Assembly (NCBI GenBank): GCA_040880205.1
Contig: JBBDIU010000063.1
Location: 1 to 5,118, forward strand
Direction: 5' to 3'
From: WACF01 sp040880205
Lineage (GTDB): Bacteria > Pseudomonadota > Gammaproteobacteria > Pseudomonadales > Cellvibrionaceae
DNA length: 5,118 nt
Shown: positions 1 to 5,118 of the stretch, piece by piece
Numbering within the stretch: the first letter of the stretch is position 1
How the letters are laid out: every line of letters begins with the position of its first letter
Made by a program: the position numbers and the translations under genes
Notes under the pieces: generated by a model
What the model was told of the DNA's origin: nothing
The model's database searches: none
What the model saw: the letters and a program-made list of their open reading frames with translations, nothing else

Positions 1-88
1 GGGGGATAGTGTTTCGAAAACGCATGAATACATCCCTGTAGCTCCTTCGCTTCGTCCCTGAAGCGAAGGTTTCGAAACACTATCCCCC
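1..88 (+). repeat. Palindromic intergenic element, copy 1 (three-way-junction fold)
   Basis: A 19-bp perfect inverted repeat (1-19 against 70-88) encloses two smaller hairpins. Hairpin A (29-40) has the 4-bp stem TACA/TGTA and a TCCC loop. Hairpin B pairs 44-53 with 60-69 (10 of 10 bp) around GTCCCT; a G.T closing pair there would again leave a TCCC loop. The linkers are 9 nt (20-28, ending TGAA) and 3 nt (41-43, GCT), with none between hairpin B and the right outer arm. The same layout recurs on the minus strand at 222-331 with different stem sequences, so this is a structured repeat family rather than an isolated terminator. No T-run follows the palindrome on the plus strand. The outer stem may extend left of base 1, so the left boundary is open. 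Function is unknown; a MITE-like or REP-like element, or a structured RNA, is possible. Confidence 0.85.
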
Positions 89-221
89 ACACCAAACTCG
101 CAATGAGGCTGCTTAAACTTTTACTTCTTCTGGACAACAGTAAAACGTTTCCGAATCATCACGACTTCTAAATTCTCCGAATCTGAGTTTTTGAGAACCA
201 GACCGCTTCAACGCTCTCGAA
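89..221. other. Intergenic spacer between the two palindromic elements
   Basis: This 133-nt stretch lies between the oppositely oriented palindromic elements. I see no supported gene, tRNA, or promoter here. A minus-strand open frame (343 to 113) crosses it, but the first half of that frame is the palindromic element itself, so it is not called. The segment is more AT-rich than the flanking repeats. It could be ordinary spacer or cargo between two repeat copies. Confidence 0.5.
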
Positions 222-331
222 GACAGGGGTTCGGTGCTTACTGATGTGACCGTCGACAGGAGGGACCCTGGCGACGAGCCCCCAGGGATGGGTTCACGGC
301 GGGTCACAGCAGTGAGTACCGAACGCCTGTC
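222..331 (-). repeat. Palindromic intergenic element, copy 2 (inverted relative to copy 1)
   Basis: The outer arms 222-251 and 302-331 form a 30-bp imperfect inverted repeat with 26 Watson-Crick pairs, two G.T pairs and two mismatches. On the minus strand the interior matches copy 1 in layout. There is a 9-nt linker ending TGAA (301-293). Hairpin A (292-281) has stem CCCA/TGGG and loop TCCC. A GGCT linker follows (280-277). Hairpin B pairs 276-267 with 260-251 (9 of 10) around GTCCCT. The shared primary sequence is TGAAnnCATCCCTG, GCTC and GTCCCT; the stems differ but still pair. It begins 45 nt after the ccmH stop, so its stem could protect or end the ccm transcript 3' end. There is no clear T-run, so a classical Rho-independent terminator is not supported. 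Confidence 0.85.
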
Positions 332-376
332 CATGCACGGCATTTAAACCTGCACCACTAAACTCTGGACAGCTCC
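332..376. other. Short 3' flank of ccmH
   Basis: These 45 nt lie between the ccmH stop codon and palindromic copy 2. A 7-bp inverted repeat (CTGTCCA at 327-333, TGGACAG at 366-372) spans most of the stretch and overlaps the outer arm of copy 2. Its 32-nt loop makes it a weak alternative hairpin. No start of a ccmI gene is visible. Confidence 0.4.
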
Positions 377-793
377 TCAATCATCCTCCAGCGCCTGCCT
401 TTTATAGAGCACCCAACCAAACACACCGAGCCCTAAAAAAATCAACGCGGCCGGTCCGAGCCACAGCAAGTAAGTGCTGGCTTGAAAGCGCGGTTTATAC
501 AGCACAAACTCCCCGTATCGGCTCACCATGAAATCGATGATCTCGTCATCGCTTTTGCCTTCCACAATCAGGTGATGCAACTCGCGTTTTAAATCCCGGG
601 CAATCAATGAATCGGAACCCGCCAGGTTTTGGCTCTGACATTTGGGGCAGCGTAATTGATAGGTGAATTGTTGGAAACGCTCGCGCTGCGCCTCGGAGTC
701 AAACTCGTACACATCAGTGGCGGTCGCCGCCATGGCCGAAACAGCGACACCGAGCAAAAACAGCAAACATGTAGAGCGAAAGATTGAAATCAT
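377..793 (-). CDS. ccmH: CcmH, apocytochrome c thiol-reducing subunit (CcmH N-terminal-type)
   Basis: Predicted 138-residue periplasmic, membrane-anchored thiol oxidoreductase of cytochrome c maturation. With CcmG it keeps apocytochrome CXXCH cysteines reduced and hands the apocytochrome to CcmF. Residues 1-22 look like a signal peptide ending near AMA-AT. The hallmark LRCPKCQ motif is at 47-53, with redox cysteines C49 and C52. The conserved helical stretch through SRYGEF (91-96) follows, and a single membrane helix (about 107-130) ends in a short charged tail. The length fits the short CcmH form; the E. coli protein is longer because a CcmI-like domain is fused to it, and that domain is absent here. 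The ATG lies 1 nt after the ccmG stop (TGATATG) with no clear Shine-Dalgarno sequence, so translation probably couples to ccmG. It is the last ccm gene visible in the operon. Confidence 0.96.
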   Translation of the reverse strand: MISIFRSTCLLFLLGVAVSAMAATATDVYEFDSEAQRERFQQFTYQLRCPKCQSQNLAGSDSLIARDLKRELHHLIVEGKSDDEIIDFMVSRYGEFVLYKPRFQASTYLLWLGPAALIFLGLGVFGWVLYKRQALEDD

Positions 794-794
794 A

Positions 795-1325
795 TCAATT
801 GTTTAGCTGATCAATAATGGGCTGAAAGTCATTTAGCCAGACGCGCTCATCCAGCACGCTGGTCTTGCGCAGCAGCACAGTGCCGTTTTTATCAATTAGA
901 AAGGTCTCTGGGTAGCCATAGGTGCCGAGATCCAAGGCCAGTTTGCCTTCGGGATCGAAAACGCTAAAGGTATAGGGATCGCCACGTTCATCCAGCCATT
1001 CCCGGGCCAGGGACAGTTGGTCATTAGCGTTCACACCAAAAATGGGAATGCCTTGGTCGGCAAGCTTTACCAGATAGGGGTGCTCTACCCTGCACGGGCC
1101 ACACCAAGTAGCCCACACATTGATTAGCGCAAAATCGTGGCCCTTTAGTTCCTCTTGGGTGACCAAACGTTGCGGCTCCTTAACGGTGGACATTTGAAAT
1201 TCGGGAACGGGTCTGCCCACCAGCGCGGAATCCAACTCGCTGGGGTCGTTATCCAAGGCCCGCCAGAACAGAATGCTCAGTGCGGCAAAAATAATGAGCG
1301 GTATAAAAAGCTTCCAACGTTTCAT
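795..1325 (-). CDS. ccmG: CcmG/DsbE, periplasmic thioredoxin-like thiol:disulfide oxidoreductase
   Basis: This 176-residue membrane-anchored thioredoxin-fold protein reduces disulfides in CcmH and/or apocytochrome c, drawing electrons from the DsbD/CcdA pathway. An N-terminal anchor (about 5-22) precedes the periplasmic domain. The active site is in NVWATWCGPC, with C75 and C78, and is followed by the acidic residue E81 that CcmG proteins typically keep. The cis-proline loop is in YGYPETFLID with P139, a strong CcmG signature. The active-site dipeptide is GP, as in thioredoxin, where many CcmG proteins carry other pairs. The start ATG overlaps the ccmF stop (ATGA), and an AGG at 1333-1335 sits 7 nt upstream. 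Length and the flanking ccmF and ccmH exclude a general thioredoxin. Confidence 0.96.
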   Translation of the reverse strand: MKRWKLFIPLIIFAALSILFWRALDNDPSELDSALVGRPVPEFQMSTVKEPQRLVTQEELKGHDFALINVWATWCGPCRVEHPYLVKLADQGIPIFGVNANDQLSLAREWLDERGDPYTFSVFDPEGKLALDLGTYGYPETFLIDKNGTVLLRKTSVLDERVWLNDFQPIIDQLNN

Positions 1326-3325
1326 GACGTCGCCTGTCCCAGTGCGCTCGCGCTGCCGGCCTGATCGCTGGCGTCCTTCCGGGCTTGCGCGTAACGATAG
1401 CGCTTGTCGAACAAGGCCATTAGGCCGCCGGCACTCATCAGGATGATGCCCATCCAGATAAAGGCGATAAACGGTTTAACGTACACAGTAATGACCCATC
1501 CACCCGCCGACCTTGGCTCGGTAGCCTCACCAAGCGACACATATAAATCGCGCCATAAATTGCCTTGGATAGCCGCTTCGGTGGTAACCATGGCCCCCGA
1601 CAGATAGTAGCGTTTCTGGGGTGCCAGTTCGGCCAGTACTCGGTCGCCCCGACTTACCCAGACTTGACCTTCCTCCGCGAGATAATTGGGGCCGCGAACT
1701 TCCTGCACACCGCCAAAGCGCCAGTGGTAACCGAACAATTCCTGACTGGCACCGGGTTGAAGTATCAGGTTACGTTCATTGTCGTAGATCGAGGTCAGGC
1801 CCGCGCCGAGGAACAACAGGGCCACGCCCAGATGCGCCACGGACATGCTGTAATAGCCAAGTTTAAGTTGTCGCAGGCCGGCCCAGAAACTCGGTGCGTT
1901 GCGCGTTTGCCGAAGCAGTCCGCTGATAGTGGCTGCCACAATCCAAGTTACGACAAACGCCGTTACCGCTCCGCCAATTCGATAGGAGTCGCCGTAAATA
2001 AATGGAAAGATAATGGCTACCACCAGACTGATAAGCACGGGTAGTTTAAGATATTTTTTATAGATGCCGGCCGAAGTCTGCTTCCATTGAGAGAGTGAAC
2101 TTGCACCCATCAGCATGCAGAGCGGCACCACCAGCAATACCCAGAAAAAATTGAAGTAAGGTGCGCCTACCGACACCGTGCCCCAACCAAACCCTTCGGA
2201 AATCATGGGGTAAATGGTGCCGAGTAATACTGTCGCCATCAAGATTGTCAACAGTATGTTGTTCGACAACATAAATGTTTCACGCGCGGACAAGCGAAAA
2301 GCGGACAGGCTTGCCACACTGGGCGCTTTCAAGGCGTAGAGCAAAAGCGAGAAGGTGGCGACTACTACAATATAGCCGAGCAAAAACGCCCCGCGCTCCG
2401 GGTCGTTGGCAAATGCGTGCACGGAATTTACCACGCCCGAACGGGTGATGAAAGTCCCGAGCAAAATCAGGCAGAAGGTGGCAATGGCCAGCAGTATGGT
2501 CCAGGTTTTAAAAAGCCCGCGCTTTTCGGTAACCGCAAGCGAATGCACCAAGGCTGTTGCGGTAAGCCACGGTATCAGCGAATTATTTTCGGTTGGATCC
2601 CAACCCCACCAAAAGCCCCAGCCCAATTCGTAGTAGGCCCACCAGCTGCCCAGGCCGATACCAAGGGTAAGAAAGCCCCAGGCGATATTGGTCCACGGTC
2701 GCGACCAACGCGCCCAGGCGCTGTCGAGATGCCCGGACAGTAGCGCTGTTATGGCGAAGGCAAAGGCAACGGAAAAACCACTGAAACCAATATACAGCAT
2801 GGGGGGATGAATAATGAATCCAACATCCTGCAAGAGCGGATTTAAATCACTGCCTTCCGCCGGGCTGCCAGGCAGAATGCGTTCAAAGGGGTTGGAGGTG
2901 AATATTGTAAACAAGAGAATACCCACGGCCGTCCAACCCATGATGGCCAATACCCGCGAATGAATCACCATGGGCAAGCTGCGGGCGAAAAAACTCACCG
3001 CCAACAACCAGCAACACGACATTAAGATCCACAACAACAGCGAGCCTTCATGCCCACCCCAGGTAGCAGTCAGTTTGTAATAAATGGGCAGCAGGCTGTT
3101 GGAATTACTGGCGACGTAGGCAACAGAGAAATCATCGTGGGTAAAGGCCCACACTAAACAAAGGAAAGAAAACAAGGCAAACAAGAACAGGCCCACCGCC
3201 ATGGAGCGACCGGATTGCATCAACAATGTGTTGCCCGTGTAACTGCCCACCATGGGCACCACGGCAACACCCACCGCCAGACACAAGGCGATCAGTAAAG
3301 CAAAGTGTCCTAGCTCAGGAACCAT
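1322..3325 (-). CDS. ccmF: CcmF, cytochrome c haem lyase core subunit
   Basis: This 667-residue polytopic inner-membrane protein takes haem from holo-CcmE and, with CcmH, attaches it to apocytochrome c. Family landmarks in order are WGGHEGS (89-95), LQDVGFIIHPP (165-175), the WWD motif (236-249), LVHS (259-262), RSGVVNSVHAFA (295-306), the SVAHLG stretch (495-500), a periplasmic segment (about 515-610) and the C-terminal helix from KPFIAFIW. The four histidines expected for haem binding are present as H173, H261, H303 and H498; the first three match E. coli numbering. The WWD motif reads WGFWWGWDPTENNS, unlike the familiar WGGWWFWDPVENAS. The ATG lies inside the 3' end of ccmE (11-nt overlap), and CAAGGG at 3334-3339 is 8 nt upstream. 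The family is certain; only the effect of the motif changes is unclear. Confidence 0.97.
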   Translation of the reverse strand: MVPELGHFALLIALCLAVGVAVVPMVGSYTGNTLLMQSGRSMAVGLFLFALFSFLCLVWAFTHDDFSVAYVASNSNSLLPIYYKLTATWGGHEGSLLLWILMSCCWLLAVSFFARSLPMVIHSRVLAIMGWTAVGILLFTIFTSNPFERILPGSPAEGSDLNPLLQDVGFIIHPPMLYIGFSGFSVAFAFAITALLSGHLDSAWARWSRPWTNIAWGFLTLGIGLGSWWAYYELGWGFWWGWDPTENNSLIPWLTATALVHSLAVTEKRGLFKTWTILLAIATFCLILLGTFITRSGVVNSVHAFANDPERGAFLLGYIVVVATFSLLLYALKAPSVASLSAFRLSARETFMLSNNILLTILMATVLLGTIYPMISEGFGWGTVSVGAPYFNFFWVLLVVPLCMLMGASSLSQWKQTSAGIYKKYLKLPVLISLVVAIIFPFIYGDSYRIGGAVTAFVVTWIVAATISGLLRQTRNAPSFWAGLRQLKLGYYSMSVAHLGVALLFLGAGLTSIYDNERNLILQPGASQELFGYHWRFGGVQEVRGPNYLAEEGQVWVSRGDRVLAELAPQKRYYLSGAMVTTEAAIQGNLWRDLYVSLGEATEPRSAGGWVITVYVKPFIAFIWMGIILMSAGGLMALFDKRYRYAQARKDASDQAGSASALGQATS

Positions 3326-3779
3326 AGTTCAAGCCCTTGCAGGTTTTAACATGTTCCTCGGGATTCTGTAGATTGTCCGCCACCTCTGGCGGCATATAGG
3401 TCTCGTCGTGCTTGGCCAGCACCTGAGTAGCGACAAACACGCCGTCACCGTTCAGCTTGCCGGTCAAAACCGCGGATTCTCCCTCTTTAAACAAATCGGG
3501 AAGGATAACGTCGGTGGTCACTGACAAATTGGCGGCGCCATCCGTTACGATAAAGTGTTTGGTCATACTGTTTTCAACCCGTTCAATGCTGCCTGGTAGT
3601 ACACAGCCCCCCGCACGAATTTGTTTGTCAATAGGAGCTCCACCGGCCACTATTTTGGATGGCGGATAAAATAGGTCGATATTGTCGCGCAAGGCAAAGC
3701 CCAACAAGGCAGCCGCGGCGCTCGCGAAAAATACCAGGAACAAGACGAAAATAAGTCGTTGTTTTCTCACTGGATGCAT
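3315..3779 (-). CDS. ccmE: CcmE, periplasmic haem chaperone
   Basis: This 154-residue haem chaperone is anchored by an N-terminal helix (about 8-30) with a beta-barrel (OB-type) periplasmic domain. It receives haem covalently in the CcmABCD complex and delivers it to CcmF. LRDNIDLFYPPSKI (30-43), RAGGCVLPGS (55-64) and ILPDLF (92-97) are typical of the family. The haem-attachment motif AKHDETYMPPE (122-132) carries H124, the expected covalent ligand, and Y128. This is therefore the histidine type, not the cysteine variant seen in some archaea and sulfate reducers. Two cysteines, C59 and C147, are additional to the E. coli protein as I recall it. The ATG has a good Shine-Dalgarno sequence at 3786-3791. 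The gene lies 43 nt after ccmD and overlaps ccmF by 11 nt. Confidence 0.97.
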   Translation of the reverse strand: MHPVRKQRLIFVLFLVFFASAAAALLGFALRDNIDLFYPPSKIVAGGAPIDKQIRAGGCVLPGSIERVENSMTKHFIVTDGAANLSVTTDVILPDLFKEGESAVLTGKLNGDGVFVATQVLAKHDETYMPPEVADNLQNPEEHVKTCKGLNYGS

Positions 3780-3785
3780 AACTGA

Positions 3786-3791
3786 TCACCT
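3786..3791 (-). promoter_or_regulatory. Shine-Dalgarno of ccmE
   Basis: AGGTGA on the minus strand is 6 nt upstream of the ccmE ATG (3777-3779). It supports this start and suggests that ccmE, after a 43-nt gap, initiates independently rather than by coupling to ccmD. Confidence 0.7.
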
Positions 3792-3822
3792 ATAAATTGC
3801 GGGCGCAAGCTTCGCCGAAAAA

Positions 3823-4032
3823 CTAACTTCCTTTCAGTTCGCTCTCAACCCGTGCACTTGTCAAGCGCTGTTCGATTCGCCTCTGCTGTTTGATGAACTG
3901 ACGGATACGAATTTCCGGCGCGAGAACCAGATACAACATCAAACCAAAGGTCAGCAGGAAGCACATCCATACATAAAAGCCGTGGCCACTCATGTGGAGA
4001 AAATCCTGCAAGGATTCGAACTGAAAATTCAT
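3823..4032 (-). CDS. ccmD: CcmD, small membrane subunit of the CcmABCD haem-handling complex
   Basis: This 69-residue single-pass membrane protein is needed to release holo-CcmE from the CcmABC complex. The N-terminal part has FLHMSGHGFYVW (11-22), matching the family pattern of an aromatic or methionine-rich stretch leading into a GG/SG-Y-hydrophobic helix. One membrane helix spans about 18-38. A basic, probably helical cytoplasmic tail follows (RIRQFIKQQRRIEQRL, 42-57), as usual for CcmD. Sequence conservation in this family is low, so position between ccmC and ccmE is part of the evidence. The ATG is 30 nt after the ccmC stop; only a weak GAG/AGAG precedes it. The stop is TAG. Confidence 0.92.
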   Translation of the reverse strand: MNFQFESLQDFLHMSGHGFYVWMCFLLTFGLMLYLVLAPEIRIRQFIKQQRRIEQRLTSARVESELKGS

Positions 4033-4062
4033 CGCGCTCTACTCGTCATCACCAAATTGCCT

Positions 4063-4803
4063 TCATCCGGACACCAGCTCTTTTACCCACTGGGTACGGT
4101 ATTCACGTTGCAAAATTTCCGCCCGTACATTTTTCACCAAGATGTAGGCGTAGAAACAATAGAAGGCGGCAATCATAACCAACAGTGGATACAGCATGGA
4201 TGAGTGCATGGAAGTTTCGCCGCTAAGCTTCAGCGTGGCGCCCTGGTGCAGGCTGTTCCACCAGTAGACCGAGCCGTACATGATAGGGATGTTCACCATC
4301 CCGACAATCGCCAGAATCGCGCTGAAGCGGTCGGCCATCTGCTGATTCTGATAGCTGGCTTGTAGCGCAATGACACCCAGGTATAAAAAGAAAAGCAGCA
4401 GCGTCGAGGCAATCCGTGGATCCCGCCATTCGAACCAGGTTCCCCAGGTTGGCTTGCCCCAGACCGCGCCCGTGAAAAGCGCGATAAAGGTCAGCACGAC
4501 CCCGATGGGCGCGGCGGACTTCATGACCATGTCCGCCAGTTTCATCTTCCAGATCAGTCCAATGGCACCGCTGATCGCCATAACGTAGTAGCCGGCCATG
4601 GACAAGAAGGCCACGGGTACATGGAGATAGATGATCCGGTACGAATTTCCCTGGACTCGCTCAATGGGGGCGAATCCAAGGCCCCAGATTGTACCAATAG
4701 CGAGCAATACCAGCGATAGCAGACCCAGCCAAAGCGTCCAGCGCGCCGTTTTCTCGTAAAACCAACGCGGCGAACCCAATCTGTGAAACCATTGCCAGCC
4801 CAC
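4063..4803 (-). CDS. ccmC: CcmC, haem-handling membrane protein that loads haem onto CcmE
   Basis: This 246-residue inner-membrane protein with about six helices presents haem to CcmE through a periplasmic WWD loop and two histidines. Landmarks are RIIYLHVP with H61 (56-63), TGAVWGKPTWGTW (111-123) and WWNSLHQG with H186 (181-188); the two histidines are the expected axial ligands. The WWD core reads WGTWFEWRDPRIAS (120-133) where the family usually has WGTWWVWDARLTS. That implies several substitutions and one extra residue. The gene starts with GTG. The start is supported by GGGAG 6 nt upstream, by a length almost equal to E. coli CcmC, and by alignment of WFHRLGSPRWFY with the family N-terminus. 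It follows ccmB by 22 nt. No frameshift is evident around the divergent motif. Confidence 0.96.
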   Translation of the reverse strand: MGWQWFHRLGSPRWFYEKTARWTLWLGLLSLVLLAIGTIWGLGFAPIERVQGNSYRIIYLHVPVAFLSMAGYYVMAISGAIGLIWKMKLADMVMKSAAPIGVVLTFIALFTGAVWGKPTWGTWFEWRDPRIASTLLLFFLYLGVIALQASYQNQQMADRFSAILAIVGMVNIPIMYGSVYWWNSLHQGATLKLSGETSMHSSMLYPLLVMIAAFYCFYAYILVKNVRAEILQREYRTQWVKELVSG

Positions 4804-4809
4804 TTCGGA

Positions 4810-4814
4810 CTCCC
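4810..4814 (-). promoter_or_regulatory. Shine-Dalgarno deciding the GTG start of ccmC
   Basis: GGGAG on the minus strand lies 6 nt before the GTG at 4801-4803. No in-frame ATG offers a start giving the family length, so this site supports the GTG. Confidence 0.65.
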
Positions 4815-4825
4815 AATCTTTGGAA

Positions 4826-5118
4826 TTAATTGTTGATGCTGATTTTGATGGCCCCAGCGGTCGCTAACGGGGCAAGGCCCATGGATAAGGCCATAAAGGA
4901 ACCCAAAACGGCGATAAGCCCGGCGTAGGGCAAGCCCTCAATGGCGTTAGTGACCGCTACGGTGCCGAATAATAGCACGGGTGTATAAAAGGGAATGATG
5001 ATGAGCGAAATCAGCACCCCACCCCGACGCAAGGCGACGGTCAAACCGGCACCGATCGCACCAATCATGCTCAGGGTGACCGTACCCACCAGCAATGATA
5101 AAAACAACGCCAAAAAGC
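4826..5118 (-). CDS. ccmB: CcmB, haem-exporter-type ABC permease subunit (C-terminal part, cut by window edge)
   Basis: The last 96 residues of CcmB, the membrane subunit that pairs with the ATPase CcmA and with CcmC to charge CcmE. The visible part includes GAGLTVALRRGGVLISL, equivalent to the conserved GVALT-LRRGGVLLSL region, then two hydrophobic helices, and ends with LAPLATAGAIKISI, the typical CcmB C-terminus (family form SPFATAAALRISI). The reading frame stays open to base 5118. The first possible start codon in the window (TTG at 5113) is internal, since full-length CcmB is about 220 residues. The missing N-terminal half, and probably ccmA, lie beyond the window. The TAA stop is 22 nt before ccmC. 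Confidence 0.93.
   Translation of the reverse strand, partial: FLALFLSLLVGTVTLSMIGAIGAGLTVALRRGGVLISLIIIPFYTPVLLFGTVAVTNAIEGLPYAGLIAVLGSFMALSMGLAPLATAGAIKISINN

Noticed and set aside
222..331. Palindromic copy 2 as a Rho-independent terminator of the ccm operon
   Set aside because: There is no T-run after the outer stem on the minus strand and the structure is far longer than a typical terminator. A role in 3' end stability remains possible.
1..331. Integron attC sites or a CRISPR array
   Set aside because: No R'/R'' core (GTTRRRY type) is visible, no cassette gene lies between the elements, and two inverted copies with no direct repeats at regular spacing do not make a CRISPR array.
113..343. 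Minus-strand open frame of 76 codons downstream of ccmH
   Set aside because: Its first half is encoded by palindromic copy 2, it has no recognisable domain and no Shine-Dalgarno sequence, and its composition looks like translated repeat. Only its last part is non-repeat, and I do not recognise it.
1565..2044. Plus-strand open frame of 159 codons opposite ccmF
   Set aside because: It lies wholly antisense to a well-conserved ccmF region; the protein shows no family features and reads as a shadow of the ccmF codons.
3802..3816. Small hairpin in the ccmD-ccmE gap (GGCG/CGCC)
   Set aside because: It has only a 4-bp stem with a 7-nt loop and no T-run positioned after it in the direction of transcription, so it is too weak to call as a regulatory element.
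4826..5113. Independent 95-residue protein starting at TTG 5113
   Set aside because: The frame is open to the window edge and the sequence is the C-terminal part of CcmB, so this is a truncated view of a longer gene, not a separate start.

Overview
The window holds most of a cytochrome c maturation (System I, Ccm) operon, read entirely on the minus strand. In transcription order, from high to low coordinates, it contains the C-terminal part of ccmB, then complete ccmC, ccmD, ccmE, ccmF, ccmG (dsbE) and ccmH. Gene order, protein lengths and key residues match the ccmABCDEFGH clusters of Gammaproteobacteria, and an environmental or marine-type gammaproteobacterium is the best guess. That placement is inferred from protein similarity I recall, not from a search.

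From 5118 down to 377 the genes are packed tightly. ccmB-ccmC are 22 nt apart, ccmC-ccmD 30 nt and ccmD-ccmE 43 nt. ccmE and ccmF overlap by 11 nt, ccmF and ccmG by 4 nt (ATGA), and ccmG and ccmH are 1 nt apart. No promoter or terminator separates them, so this is one transcript whose promoter lies upstream of the window. The proteins form one pathway. CcmB and CcmC, with CcmA outside the window, load haem onto CcmE. CcmD helps release holo-CcmE. CcmF takes the haem from CcmE and attaches it to apocytochrome c. CcmG and CcmH keep the cytochrome CXXCH cysteines reduced in the periplasm.

From 376 down to 1 there is no convincing gene, and no ccmI follows ccmH. This end carries two palindromic intergenic elements (1-88 and 222-331) in opposite orientation. 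They have unrelated outer arms but a shared core. Both can be folded into the same three-way structure: an outer stem, a 9-nt linker ending TGAA, a 4-bp hairpin with a TCCC loop, a GCT linker, and a long hairpin also capped by TCCC. Stem sequences differ between the copies while pairing is largely kept. This is the most interesting non-coding signal in the window.

Within the genes, the haem-handling WWD motifs of both CcmF and CcmC depart from the usual consensus, while their haem-ligand histidines and the CcmE haem-attachment histidine are intact.
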